Notes under the pieces: generated by a model
The model's database searches: none
What the model saw: the letters and a program-made list of their open reading frames with translations, nothing else
Told to the model about the DNA's origin: nothing
Assembly (NCBI RefSeq): GCF_030708455.1
Contig: NZ_JAUYWF010000006.1
Coordinates: forward strand, 62,001 to 126,000
Length of the DNA stretch: 64,000 bases
Direction of reading: 5' to 3'
Source: Halomonas sp. SSL-5
Lineage (GTDB): Bacteria > Pseudomonadota > Gammaproteobacteria > Pseudomonadales > Halomonadaceae
Translations under genes and position numbers: made by a program
In this document: piece after piece, positions 28,051 to 37,689 of the stretch
Layout of the letters: each line of letters starts with the position of its first letter
Position numbering within the stretch: the first letter of the stretch is position 1

Positions 28051-29504
28051 TCATGGATGCCTATCGGATGTTCAACTGGGGGCTGCTGATCCTCACCTTC
28101 GGCCTGCTGATCTATCTCGGCTTTCTCTCCTCAAAATACATGAACAAGAGTGACGAAGGGGGATTTCTGGTCGCGGGGCGTTCGTTGGGTGCCTTCGTTG
28201 CTGCGGGTACCATCGTCGCCACCGGTTTCAGCGGCTGGGGCTTCATGGGATCCCCTGGCGTGACCTACCAGTTCGGTGCCATCGAGGTACTGGGCAACTT
28301 CTTCTTCGCCCCCGCGATGATGATCGCGGTGCTCTACTTCGCGCGCTTCCTGCAGCGCCGGGCGGTCGAGATGGGCAGCAACACCATCCCCGAGTATATC
28401 GCTCAGAGCCATGGCGGCGGTGCCATGGGGCGGGTGCTGCAAGGGGTGGCGGGGTTCATCACCATCCTGCTGCTGCTGGTCTTCCTGACCAGTCAGATCA
28501 AGGCCGTGGGTCTGCTGGGTGCCAGCTGGCTGGGTATCGAGCTCAACCAGAGCGCCTTCCTGATGGTGTCGGTGATCATCATCTACACCATGCTGGGTGG
28601 ACTGGCAGCGGTGGCCTGGACCGATACGGTCATGGTCTGCGGCATGGCCCTGGCGGCCGTGATCATCATGATCCAGATCTTCACCACGGTGGATCTCGGG
28701 ACCTGGGAGACCTCCCTGAACGCCATCGACCCGGAACTGCTCAACCCCACCACCGGGGCCCACTACGGTGACTCCATCGGCACCGTCTTCCTGGTGCTGC
28801 CCTACGCCTTCCTGTTCGCCGCGGTATTGCCCTATATGGCCATCCGCTTCCTGGCCATGAAACCCGACGTCAAGCTGCACAAGGTCGGCGTCTATGTCGC
28901 GATCCTCGGGGCGCTGCTGAGCCTGATCCCCATCGTCGGCCTCTATGTGCGGATGCAGGTGCCGGACCTGGCCGACCCCGACATGGCGATGCCGGTCTAC
29001 CTGGAGCAGTTCATGCACCCGGCCATCCAGGGGATCATCACGCTGTTCATCATCTTCGCCATGAAGTCCACGGCCAACTCGCTGCTGCACACCGTGGCCT
29101 CGGCGACCTCCCATGACCTGCGGCTCTCACTGTTCGGCCCGGTGGCCAGTGAGCGGGCGGCGCTCATGATCAACCGCCTGGCAGTGGTGGTGCTGGGCGT
29201 GGTGGCGCTGATGATGATGCTCTACGCCCCGCCCTTCATGCTCTCCTGGCTGGGTATCCTGGGCTCCGGCACCCTGCTGGCCAGCATGATCGGGCCGGTG
29301 TTCATCTCCACCTTCTGGCAGGGCAGCGGCTGGGGCGCACTCACCGCGATGGTGGTGGGCTTCTTTACCAGCGGCTACATGATGCTGTTTGCCGATGTGG
29401 GCTGGCTGATCGGGCCTTTGACCGGTTGTGCCGTGTCGTCGGCCTGCTATGTGAGCATCTCGATACTGACACGTCATCCGAACGCGGTGAGACAGGGAGC
29501 ATAG
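28047..29504 (+). CDS. Sodium:solute symporter (SSS family)
   Basis: This 485-residue protein has about 13 hydrophobic segments of the SSS fold. Recognisable parts are FLVAGRSLGAFVAAGTIVATGFSGWGFMGSPG in the helix 1-2 region, IIIYTMLGGLAAVAWTDTVMVCGM and FAMKSTANSLLHTVASATSHDL, which carries Ser/Thr residues in the sodium-site region. The start at 28047 is coupled to the small accessory protein; a second ATG is at 28053. Substrate cannot be read from sequence. Its place between the creatinine and hydantoin modules suggests a pathway compound such as creatine, creatinine, N-methylhydantoin or sarcosine. Confidence 0.88.
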   Translation: MIMDAYRMFNWGLLILTFGLLIYLGFLSSKYMNKSDEGGFLVAGRSLGAFVAAGTIVATGFSGWGFMGSPGVTYQFGAIEVLGNFFFAPAMMIAVLYFARFLQRRAVEMGSNTIPEYIAQSHGGGAMGRVLQGVAGFITILLLLVFLTSQIKAVGLLGASWLGIELNQSAFLMVSVIIIYTMLGGLAAVAWTDTVMVCGMALAAVIIMIQIFTTVDLGTWETSLNAIDPELLNPTTGAHYGDSIGTVFLVLPYAFLFAAVLPYMAIRFLAMKPDVKLHKVGVYVAILGALLSLIPIVGLYVRMQVPDLADPDMAMPVYLEQFMHPAIQGIITLFIIFAMKSTANSLLHTVASATSHDLRLSLFGPVASERAALMINRLAVVVLGVVALMMMLYAPPFMLSWLGILGSGTLLASMIGPVFISTFWQGSGWGALTAMVVGFFTSGYMMLFADVGWLIGPLTGCAVSSACYVSISILTRHPNAVRQGA

Positions 29505-30074
29505 TCTTGGGGGGATGCTCTGCATGCCGGCGCCGGGTCCCTGGCTCAGCGCCGGCAGCCTGTCTCGGTTACCGAGCCTGGCGTGGAGCTGTCGAGCCGC
29601 GTCGGTGCGATGCTCGCTTGTTACGGGGTGCGCCCTGGCGCCGGGCCCGCTGAACAGGGATGCTGCACCGCAAGAGTGCCCATGGTCGCCTCTGGTGCAT
29701 GGGGCCATGCCGTTTCCTGCCCACCAGGAGCGCGACGACGTCGCCCTGCGCAGTCTTCACCTTTCCAAGGCGCCGAGGGCAGCTTCCACCACACCGCCAC
29801 GGCGTGTCTTCTCGATAATGGGAGGAATGGCATGGAAATTGCTTTATATCATGTAGGGCCTTTCCTTCTTCACTTCCACCATGAGGGCCGGCGACACCCG
29901 AGGTGAAGCCTTCGTCATCGGACTGTGGCTCGCCCGCTCTGCCTTGTGCTTGATGCTGAATCCAGCCAGCTGAAGCAGTCGGTCAGGCGTTAACTCGACC
30001 ACGTCGAAGACGCCGATGCGTCGGTGGTCCGGATGCAGGCCGCCTTGATGCAGCCTGAGTTCCCGGGCGACGGG
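29505..30074. other. 570-bp gap without a convincing gene
   Basis: Near the start is a hairpin with 9-bp arms (29525-29533 and 29549-29557), possibly the end of the SSS transcript. Short open frames on both strands lack plausible starts and composition. On the - strand the LysR reading frame stays open for 76 codons past its stop (to a TAA at 29844), which may be chance or a remnant of a longer gene. Confidence 0.6.
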
Positions 30075-30983
30075 TCAGTCGGGCTGGTCATCACTGAGCT
30101 TGCTCTGAAGAAGCTCATGGAAAAGCCGGAAACTGGAAGTGGTATAGGAGTTGCTCCAGGCCGCGATGGTCTCAACACTGTAATCGTCATGGTCGAGTGG
30201 AACCACGGCAATGTCATCTCGCTGGAAGCGATTGATACAGTCGGAATACAAGGAAACACCCATGTTGGCCGCAACCAGTCCAAAAATTCCGCTGCTGGTG
30301 CTTGCTTCCTGCACGACCTGAGGAGTGAACCTGGCATTCATGCAGATCTTGAAAATATAGTGGCGAAACTCGCTCCATCCATTTTCCGTGCCGAGGATAA
30401 ACTTCTCTTCAGCCAGTTCTCGAAGACTCAGCTGCTTCCTGTTGGCAAGGCGGTGGCGCCTGGGAAGAATCGCTACGATGCGCTCCGAGGCGGCACGGAA
30501 AGTTTCGAGGCCCTCGATATCCAGCGGGCCAATCAGGAAGCCTACATCAATCTCGTGGTCCAGTAGCGCCTTGTGCTGGGTGTGAGAGGGCATATAGACC
30601 AGGTCCACTGAAATGTCTGGATACCTTTCCTTGAATACCTCAAGGATGCTGGGAAGCACGCCATTGATGGAAAAGTCATTGTAGGCAATGGAGAGATGGC
30701 CGATGTCTCCGCTCTGTGCCTGCTGAGCCAGTTGGGTGGCTCGCTCCAGGTGGGTGATGGCTAGCCGGCACTCCTCCAGGAAAAGCTGGCCAGCCACGGT
30801 CAGCGCTACCTGTCGGGTGGTACGCGAGAACAGCTCGGCACCGATGCTCTCCTCCAGGCCCTTGATGAGCCTGCTTAGGGCTGGCTGTGTGATGCATAGT
30901 ACCTCCGCAGCCTGTTTGAAATGTAGCGTATTGGCAACGGCGAGGAAGGCTCTTGCCTGACGAAGATCGAAGAGTACATTCAT
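30075..30983 (-). CDS. LysR-family regulator, divergent from hyuA
   Basis: This 302-residue LysR-type regulator has its HTH at about residues 6-44 (ARAFLAVANTLHFKQAAEVLCITQPALSRLIKGLEESIG) and a full effector-binding domain. It diverges from the hyuA-hyuB-NCS1 genes across a 229-bp AT-rich gap, so it probably regulates them. Base composition is intermediate between the GC-rich surroundings and the AT-rich hyu genes, which could mean it arrived with them. The effector is unknown; N-methylhydantoin or N-carbamoylsarcosine are reasonable candidates. Confidence 0.88.
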   Translation of the reverse strand: MNVLFDLRQARAFLAVANTLHFKQAAEVLCITQPALSRLIKGLEESIGAELFSRTTRQVALTVAGQLFLEECRLAITHLERATQLAQQAQSGDIGHLSIAYNDFSINGVLPSILEVFKERYPDISVDLVYMPSHTQHKALLDHEIDVGFLIGPLDIEGLETFRAASERIVAILPRRHRLANRKQLSLRELAEEKFILGTENGWSEFRHYIFKICMNARFTPQVVQEASTSSGIFGLVAANMGVSLYSDCINRFQRDDIAVVPLDHDDYSVETIAAWSNSYTTSSFRLFHELLQSKLSDDQPD

Positions 30984-31212
30984 GTTCTAGCCTGCAATAA
31001 TCTTTTCAAAAACGGCATTAGACGTAATGATTTTTGGGCTCTAGGGTTAGAAATGTCAAGATAAAAAATCGTAAATTCCTGGGGTAAGCCTGAGCTCATG
31101 GCTCGACCAATATAATTCGAGTCTGCATGGAGAAAACTCAGATGACCGGTGGTTGAAATCTGTTTGACAGCTGGTGAAAAGTATAAAACATAAATCAAGG
31201 TGAGGTGTTAAT

Positions 31213-33321
31213 ATGGCTCGTATTGGAGTGGATGTCGGCGGAACAAATACCGATATTATTCTGGAGACGTTCCCGTCAGATTCTGTCGGGGCTGGTACGT
31301 TTCGCCATAAAGTGCCAAGCACGATTCAGGATCAATCGATCGGTGTTCTGCAAGGTGTCCTTGAAGTATGTGACAAGGCAGGGGTTAAACGAAGCGAAGT
31401 CAGTACCATCGTGCATGGGACAACCGTAGCAACGAATATATCAATAGAGCATAATGGTGCGGAAGTAGGCATGCTGACTACCAAAGGCTTCAGGGATATT
31501 CTCCATATTGGTAGGCACAAGAGGCCGCATAATTTTTCTCTTCACTTCGATGTCCCATGGCAATCCAATCCATTAGTGAAAAGAAGATATCGAATTCCCA
31601 TTTCTGAGAGGATTCTCCCACCTTTTGGGGAAGTGGAAGTTTCTCTCGATGAGGAGGAAGTCAGGCAGGCTGCAAGGAAATTCAAGGAAGCAGGAATAAA
31701 GTCCGTAGTCGTTGGTTTTCTTTTTTCGTTCCTGAATAAAGATCATGAGGTGCGGGCTAAGGAAATCGTATTGGAAGAGATACCAGACGCCTACGTTTGT
31801 TGCTCTTGTGAAGTTGTGGATGCGATGCGGGAGTATGAGAGGTTTTCTACTGCTGCAATGAATTCCTATGTGGGTCCAAAGACATCTCTTTATCTGACTA
31901 ATCTTGAGAGACAGCTCAAGGAGAATGGTGTTGATGCAGACTTGAGGATTATTCAGTCAAATGGTGGTCTTGCAACAGTTGATAGTTGTTGTGAGAAACC
32001 GGTTAATATTCTCATGTCTGGCCCTGCGGGAGGCGTAATAGGTGGTAATTTCTTTGCTGATTTAGATGAAGAGAAAAATATCATCACCGTTGATATCGGT
32101 GGGACCTCTGCAGACATATCAACCCTGGTTGAAGGCGATATAAAAATTATGAATCCTCGAGATTCATATGTGGGTGGGCACCCGGTAATGGTGCCGATGA
32201 TTGACCTGATCACAATCGGTGCCGGTGGTGGGTCAATCGCCTATATTGATGAGGCCGGAGGCTTCCAGGTTGGACCTAGGTCAGCTGGATCAATGCCGGG
32301 TCCAGCCTGTTATGGTCGTGGAGGAGAAGAGCCCACGGTCACAGACGCGAATATCCTTTTGGGAAGGCTGGATCCAGATCAAATGCTGGGGGGAGACCTG
32401 AAGATTGATCCGGAACTTTCGTACAAAGCCATCAAAGAAAAAATCGCTGACCCGCTTGGTATGAGTGTAAGAGAAGCTGCTCTTGGAATCATAAAGATTG
32501 TTAATAACAATATGGCGCTCGCGATTCGGTCAAACTCTGTTGCCAAAGGCGTGGATCCTAGGGAATTCATGCTGATGCCGTTCGGGGGGGCCGGGCCTGT
32601 TCATGGTCCCGCGCTGGCGGAAGAGGTAAATGCCAAAGGTGTCATCGCCCCGCCTGCTCCGGGCATCACATCAGCAGCTGGTCTGCTGACTACCAACCTT
32701 CAGTATGAGGTGACACGATCATACCTATGTGAACTAACTTCAATTGTAAGCAACCAGGCTGAATCTCTTCAGTTGCTTCTTGAGGAGTTAGATTCAGAGG
32801 CTACCAAAAAGCTTGTGAAAGATGGCGTGGAGCCGGATCGAGTTAAGCTGACTAGATATGCTGAGTGTCGCTATCATGGCCAGGGTTTTGAACTTAGAGC
32901 GGAAATTCCAGAAGGTGAATTGAGTCAGTCTGCGATCAAGAAGGTTGTCGAGAATTTTCATGTTCAGCATGATACTGATTATGGGTACCGATATGATGAG
33001 GCCGAGGTGGAGCTAGTCACTCTAAGGGTGGTCGGGGAAGCTGCATCGAAAACCTTGGAGTGGAAAGAATTAGAAAAATCTTCTGAAAGAGATGCCAAAG
33101 AAGCAATAATGTATGAAAGAGAAACCACATTTGCTGTCGGTCAGTCAATCATGACTCCACGCTATGATAGAGAAAAGCTTCTGCATGGACATGTGGTATA
33201 TGGCCCGGCTCTCATAATGCAGCATGACTCAACATCTCTCGTGCCACCCGGCTGGAATGCATCCGTATCAAGGTTCGGAAATTTGATGATCTCGAAGAAC
33301 AAGCTGACCTACGGAGAGTAA
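31213..33321 (+). CDS. hyuA: Hydantoinase/oxoprolinase subunit A (N-methylhydantoinase type)
   Basis: The protein is 702 residues, standard for HyuA. The N-terminal Hydant_A_N domain has RIGVDVGGTNTDIILE and STIVHGTTVATN. The main ATPase-like domain has SNGGLATVD, MSGPAGGVIGG, TVDIGGTSADIST and PFGGAGPVHG. With HyuB it forms ATP-dependent hydantoinases that open N-methylhydantoin or 5-oxoproline rings. A downstream N-carbamoylsarcosine amidase points to N-methylhydantoin. The gene is clearly AT-richer than most of the window, with codon use unlike its neighbours, a sign of transfer. GAGGTG precedes the ATG. Confidence 0.9.
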   Translation: MARIGVDVGGTNTDIILETFPSDSVGAGTFRHKVPSTIQDQSIGVLQGVLEVCDKAGVKRSEVSTIVHGTTVATNISIEHNGAEVGMLTTKGFRDILHIGRHKRPHNFSLHFDVPWQSNPLVKRRYRIPISERILPPFGEVEVSLDEEEVRQAARKFKEAGIKSVVVGFLFSFLNKDHEVRAKEIVLEEIPDAYVCCSCEVVDAMREYERFSTAAMNSYVGPKTSLYLTNLERQLKENGVDADLRIIQSNGGLATVDSCCEKPVNILMSGPAGGVIGGNFFADLDEEKNIITVDIGGTSADISTLVEGDIKIMNPRDSYVGGHPVMVPMIDLITIGAGGGSIAYIDEAGGFQVGPRSAGSMPGPACYGRGGEEPTVTDANILLGRLDPDQMLGGDLKIDPELSYKAIKEKIADPLGMSVREAALGIIKIVNNNMALAIRSNSVAKGVDPREFMLMPFGGAGPVHGPALAEEVNAKGVIAPPAPGITSAAGLLTTNLQYEVTRSYLCELTSIVSNQAESLQLLLEELDSEATKKLVKDGVEPDRVKLTRYAECRYHGQGFELRAEIPEGELSQSAIKKVVENFHVQHDTDYGYRYDEAEVELVTLRVVGEAASKTLEWKELEKSSERDAKEAIMYERETTFAVGQSIMTPRYDREKLLHGHVVYGPALIMQHDSTSLVPPGWNASVSRFGNLMISKNKLTYGE

Positions 33322-33325
33322 ATCG

Positions 33326-35086
33326 ATGACTAATTTAAAAGTCGACCCGATCACGATGCAAGTTATCAGTGGTGCGCTGGATACCATTGCTGAAGAGATG
33401 GGGCATGTGCTTTATAGGATGTCTTTTTCTTCTATCATTCGAGAGTCCCAAGACCTGGGGGCTGGACTGTTTGACAAGAATTACCAGACGATCTGTGAGT
33501 CTGAGTCCACCCCGATGCATATTGGTTCAATTCCCGCATACCTCAGAGGTGTTGAGAAAACATTGCAGGATGGTGGATGGAATGAAGGTGATGTGGTTGT
33601 TCATAATCACCCGTATTATGGGTCAAGTCATACTCCCGATCTGGCGATAATCATACCAATTTTCTACAAGGGTAAACTGGTTGGGTTCTCAGCAAACACT
33701 GCACATCATATTGATATTGGCGCAGCCACACCAGGTCTCATCATTGATGTGGGTGACGTATATGCTGAAGGGATGTTGTTTGCAGGTCTCAAGCTGTATG
33801 AAAAAGGGAAGAAGAACGAAGGTCTTGCAAAAATGATCACGGCTAACAGCCGGGCTTCTGTACAGCTAATGAGAGATATTGAGGCCCAGATAGCCTCAGC
33901 GCAGCTGGGAGTCACACGGTTTCAGCAGCTGCTTGATAAATATGGAGAAGATTTTACGTTCTCAGCCATTTATCAGCTTATGGACTACTCGGAGAAAATG
34001 CTGAGAAACAAGATTTCCGAGATTCCAGATGGTGAATACAGGGCTGAAGGGTTTCTTGATGACGATGGAAGGAATCGCGACGTGCAGTTGCCTGTCGTGG
34101 TTACGGTAAAGGTGAAGGGAGATTCCGTCACAGTCGATCTGACAGGATCAGCCGATCAGACGCCGACTGCATACAATGTACCTTTCGAAGGTTCGTGCAA
34201 GGTGGCTGCATTTGCCGGCTTCAGGAAACTCCTCCTTGATGCAAGCGAATTGGAGGTGCCCATTCCCTCGAACGAAGGGTCTTTCCGGCCTATTGATGTT
34301 TTTGCACCTGAGGGGTCAATATTCAACCCTATTTTCCCAGCCGCCGCTGAGGCACGCTTTACACAGTGCAATATGATGATTGATCTTATCATCAAGGCCT
34401 TGGCACCTGTACTTCCAGGAAAAACAATTGCAGGTAGTTCTGCTGCCATTTCATTCGCTTCTTATGCTGGATTGAAAGATGATGGTGATTATTGGGTGTT
34501 CTTGGAGGTGAATGAGGGAGCTTATGGCGGCCGCCCAAATTCTGACGGCCCCGACTCTATCGATAACTTGATGGCGAATACCAGAAATAATCCTATCGAG
34601 GATCTCGGTATGCACCTCCCCATGATCTGTGATCGATATGAGTTGCGTGATGATGTTATGCCAGGAGCTGGTAAGTATCGTGGTGGTATCGGTGTTGTCA
34701 AGGCGCAGCGTGTTCTGACACCCGGCTTTATTACTCACGAAAGCGAACGGCATACTCATGTTCCTTGGGGGGCATTTGGTGGATCAGAAGGTGCTGTTGG
34801 TAAATGTGATATCTATAATTATGACTCAAAGGATGATGTTAAAAGTATGCCTTCAAAGTTTTCCGGGTATACAACCAAGAAAAATGATGTGATGGCCTTC
34901 TATGCTCCTTGTGGTGGAGGGTATGGCAACCCACTTGAGCGTCCTCCCGAACAGGTGAGGGAGGATGTTCTTGATGATTTCTGTAGCGTCCAGCATGCCT
35001 ATGAAGCTTATGGGGTTGTGCTTGATGAAAGCTTGGAAATAGATCGATTAGCAACCGCTGCAAGGCGTAGTGAAATGGGGGGCTGA
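33326..35086 (+). CDS. hyuB: Hydantoinase subunit B (N-methylhydantoinase type)
   Basis: This 586-residue protein belongs to the Hydant_B family: DPITMQVISGALDTIAEEMG at the N-terminus, FSSIIRESQDLGAGLFD, HNHPYYGSSHTPDLAI and the C-terminal APCGGGYGNPLERPPE. It forms the partner subunit of HyuA and starts 4 nt after the hyuA stop. Like hyuA it is AT-rich. The pair would convert N-methylhydantoin, ATP and water to N-carbamoylsarcosine; other hydantoins are possible. Confidence 0.9.
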   Translation: MTNLKVDPITMQVISGALDTIAEEMGHVLYRMSFSSIIRESQDLGAGLFDKNYQTICESESTPMHIGSIPAYLRGVEKTLQDGGWNEGDVVVHNHPYYGSSHTPDLAIIIPIFYKGKLVGFSANTAHHIDIGAATPGLIIDVGDVYAEGMLFAGLKLYEKGKKNEGLAKMITANSRASVQLMRDIEAQIASAQLGVTRFQQLLDKYGEDFTFSAIYQLMDYSEKMLRNKISEIPDGEYRAEGFLDDDGRNRDVQLPVVVTVKVKGDSVTVDLTGSADQTPTAYNVPFEGSCKVAAFAGFRKLLLDASELEVPIPSNEGSFRPIDVFAPEGSIFNPIFPAAAEARFTQCNMMIDLIIKALAPVLPGKTIAGSSAAISFASYAGLKDDGDYWVFLEVNEGAYGGRPNSDGPDSIDNLMANTRNNPIEDLGMHLPMICDRYELRDDVMPGAGKYRGGIGVVKAQRVLTPGFITHESERHTHVPWGAFGGSEGAVGKCDIYNYDSKDDVKSMPSKFSGYTTKKNDVMAFYAPCGGGYGNPLERPPEQVREDVLDDFCSVQHAYEAYGVVLDESLEIDRLATAARRSEMGG

Positions 35087-35100
35087 AATCATTACCCAGC

Positions 35101-35126
35101 AGGGGCGGACACCATTTTCCGCCCCT
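35101..35126 (+). other. Hairpin between hyuB and the NCS1 gene
   Basis: A 9-bp stem (AGGGGCGGA with TCCGCCCCT) and an 8-nt loop lie 14 nt after hyuB. There is no T-run, so partial termination or RNA processing is more likely than a full stop. It is GC-rich within an otherwise AT-rich stretch. Confidence 0.5.
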
Positions 35127-35172
35127 AGGCTCCTGGCCCGATGAATAATTTTAAAACACCAAGGGTAATAAT

Positions 35173-36690
35173 ATGACCACATCAGATACTGGTGTTGCCA
35201 GCAGACCTGTGCCAAAATCGTCTGAAAAGAATCATCTGCTAGAAGAATCCATACTCCCCGTAGTCAACAATCAGAGACCGATTACGGCCTTAGGTTTTGT
35301 CTGGATATGGGTTGGCATTGCCGTCATGATCGCCACCTTCCAACTTGGTGCCAATGGCATTACGGGTGTTCCACTCTTACATGTTGTGTTGGTCATCTTC
35401 TTTGCCAACGTAGTGCTGGCTTTACTGATGTTATTGACGGCTGATATTGGCACCGAGCATGGCCTTTCGTTCTCGGTTTACCTAAGGGCGCCGTTTGGCG
35501 TGTATGGGACGCACTTGCCATCCGTGTTCCGCGGTGTAATAGCTGCAATATGGTTTGGCATACAAACCTACCTTGGTGCGTTGGCGCTTAATGGAATTTT
35601 TGAGTACCTGACGGGATACTCCAACTGGGCTGTGTGGTATTTCTTGTTTGCGGTTGTTCAAGTGGCTAATACGGCAATGGGCATAAAGGCTGTTGAGCGG
35701 CTTGCCGCTATTGCGGCACCGGCCATTCTGGCAATTTCGATCTGGATGTACTTTACCCTCGATGTTCTGGCGAAAACTCAGGGAATTAATATCTGGAGAT
35801 TCGTTGGCGATCAGGATGTGACAGTTCTCACTCTCTTCCTTGCCAATGTGGCGTTCTGGTCTACACTGGCCATTGATATTCCCAATATCACTAGGTTTGT
35901 CAAGTCCCCCTCTGGGGAGAGGCGTTTCTTTCATCGTAACAAGAATGTTCTGCTAGCTCAGCTTCTCGCTCTTCCGGCGACACAGGCATGGATAGCCTTG
36001 ATCGGTGCCGTATCTTTCATAGCCGCAGGTGACTGGAACCCTGTCACCGTAATTCAGGGGCAGGGCGAGGGACTTAGCCTGATCATTCTTCTCGTCCTAG
36101 TTATTCTGGCCCAGTGGTCAACCAATAATGCGGCAAACCTGATCCCTGCGGCTCTTGCCTTTGTCAATGCCGGAGCTCCAAGGGTTCCTTATCCTGTCGC
36201 GGTGGCGATAGCTGCTGCAGTAGGCACGCTGTTCATGCCCTGGAAGATACTGGACAACCTTTTCAGCTTCCTGTTTTCTTATGGTGCTTTCCTATCTGCC
36301 ATCGGTGGAATTATGGTGGCTGATTACTATTTTATAAGAAAGAGGAGGATCAATATCCCGGACCTCTATCGCGAGCATGGTCAGTTCCACTATGTCAGAG
36401 GGTTCAATCCGGCAGGAATCATTGCATGGGTAGTGGCTGGAACGGTGGCCTTCTATTCGGCGCAGTGGGCCTTTGTTCTAGGCTTCTTTCTCGGTGGGCT
36501 GATCTACTTCGCCATCATGCGCCTGTTTGTGATGAGGAGGTTCTCTCAGAATGAATGTGGTCCGGAAATCTCGGACCGCTACCTGGGGACCAGTGCGGGT
36601 TATAACTGGGTCTATGATCGAGAACTCCGAGACTTCAAGCGTGTGCTTTCCAGTGAGTTGGATAAGGATGTCTCGCGAGAGGACCTCTAG
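35173..36690 (+). CDS. NCS1-family permease, probable hydantoin or related substrate
   Basis: This 505-residue membrane protein has 12 predicted helices of the nucleobase:cation symporter-1 family, which includes the hydantoin importer Mhp1 and cytosine/allantoin permeases. Typical parts are FGVYGTHLPSVFRGVIAAIWFGIQTYLGALAL and NVAFWSTLAIDIPNITRFVKS. It follows hyuB by 86 bp and shares the AT-rich composition, so it forms one acquired unit with hyuAB. N-methylhydantoin uptake is the best guess. AAGGG precedes the ATG. Confidence 0.88.
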   Translation: MTTSDTGVASRPVPKSSEKNHLLEESILPVVNNQRPITALGFVWIWVGIAVMIATFQLGANGITGVPLLHVVLVIFFANVVLALLMLLTADIGTEHGLSFSVYLRAPFGVYGTHLPSVFRGVIAAIWFGIQTYLGALALNGIFEYLTGYSNWAVWYFLFAVVQVANTAMGIKAVERLAAIAAPAILAISIWMYFTLDVLAKTQGINIWRFVGDQDVTVLTLFLANVAFWSTLAIDIPNITRFVKSPSGERRFFHRNKNVLLAQLLALPATQAWIALIGAVSFIAAGDWNPVTVIQGQGEGLSLIILLVLVILAQWSTNNAANLIPAALAFVNAGAPRVPYPVAVAIAAAVGTLFMPWKILDNLFSFLFSYGAFLSAIGGIMVADYYFIRKRRINIPDLYREHGQFHYVRGFNPAGIIAWVVAGTVAFYSAQWAFVLGFFLGGLIYFAIMRLFVMRRFSQNECGPEISDRYLGTSAGYNWVYDRELRDFKRVLSSELDKDVSREDL

Positions 36691-36854
36691 GTGCCGTACC
36701 GGGGTTGATTGTTGTTCTGGGTGGCATCAATTCTCTCATAAATGTAATTGGACGGCATTAAACTTGATGGTTAATCTTAAAGTTGCCTAAAGGCACAAGG
36801 TTTATCAGTGCATCCAACTGAATAAGTAAGTCTCTTTAATCTGGAGTAAATGAA

Positions 36855-37556
36855 ATGTCCCAAGATCTGATGGCAATGCTTGAGCAGGCTTTCGAAGAGT
36901 CCACCAAGCTTTACCAGGAGCGTGGCTTCCAGCGTCGCGTCGGCTTTGGCAAGAAGCCGGCGCTAGTGAGTGTTGACCTCGCCAATGCCTGGACCCGTCC
37001 CGGTAACCCCTTCACCTGCGATCAGGAGAAGATGGATAACGAGATCATCCCCGGCATGCAGAGGCTTCTCAAGGCCTTCCGCGCCGCGAATCTGCCGGTC
37101 ATTCACGTAACGACGGCCTACGAGATCACCGACCGCAACGCCCCCTTCACCGACATGGGGCTGTGGCACAACAAGATCCCCGTCGATGTCGTTGATCTTG
37201 CTGACAAGGAGCTATGGGCCATCGATTCGCGTATTGCTCCGGTCGAGGGTGAGTATACGTTGCTGAAGAAGCGTGCTTCCTCCTTCCACGGTACCGAACT
37301 CGCAGGCATCCTGCGTGCCAACGGCGTCGACACCATCCTCGTGACCGGGGTGACGGCCTGCGCCTGTGTGCGCCAGACGATCTGTGATGGTATTGCCGAT
37401 GGTTTCCGCCCCATCGCGGTCAAGGAGTGCATCGGCGATCGTGTGCCGGGGGCCGTGGCCTGGAACCTGTTCGATATCGATGCCAAGTTCGGGGATGTTG
37501 AGTCCGTGGATCGCTGCGTGGATTACATCGAGACCATCGGCCATTCCCAGTCCTGA
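36855..37556 (+). CDS. N-carbamoylsarcosine amidase (isochorismatase-fold)
   Basis: This 233-residue cysteine hydrolase has the expected triad: Asp41 (VSVDLANAW), a Lys at 138 or 139 (LLKKRASSF) and Cys171 (VTACACVRQT), with the cis-peptide GVTA motif before the Cys. It fits N-carbamoylsarcosine amidohydrolase, which gives sarcosine, CO2 and ammonia, and completes the N-methylhydantoin route after HyuAB. In contrast to the three genes before it, base composition is GC-rich and host-like, so it may have a separate history. A strong terminator follows. Confidence 0.88.
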   Translation: MSQDLMAMLEQAFEESTKLYQERGFQRRVGFGKKPALVSVDLANAWTRPGNPFTCDQEKMDNEIIPGMQRLLKAFRAANLPVIHVTTAYEITDRNAPFTDMGLWHNKIPVDVVDLADKELWAIDSRIAPVEGEYTLLKKRASSFHGTELAGILRANGVDTILVTGVTACACVRQTICDGIADGFRPIAVKECIGDRVPGAVAWNLFDIDAKFGDVESVDRCVDYIETIGHSQS

Positions 37557-37576
37557 ACCTGTCAAGCTCGCCTCGA

Positions 37577-37617
37577 GCAGGAAGCGAGCCCCTGGGGGCT
37601 CGCTTCCTGCTTTTTTT
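37577..37617 (+). terminator. Strong intrinsic terminator after carbamoylsarcosine amidase
   Basis: A 15-bp perfect stem (37577-37591 with 37596-37610) is followed by seven T residues (37611-37617). This is the clearest terminator in the window and ends the hyu/amidase unit before the AraC-type regulator. Confidence 0.95.
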
Positions 37618-37689
37618 CATGCTGGCGTAGTCCGCATCGCGAGTTAGGTATTCTGACCTCAAGGAATCGAGCTTCCGGGCTGTAATGCT

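Noticed and set aside
29515..29906. Two overlapping 107-113 codon frames after the SSS symporter
   Set aside because: They have unnatural composition (Cys-, Pro-, Arg-rich), no ribosome-binding site and no recognisable family.
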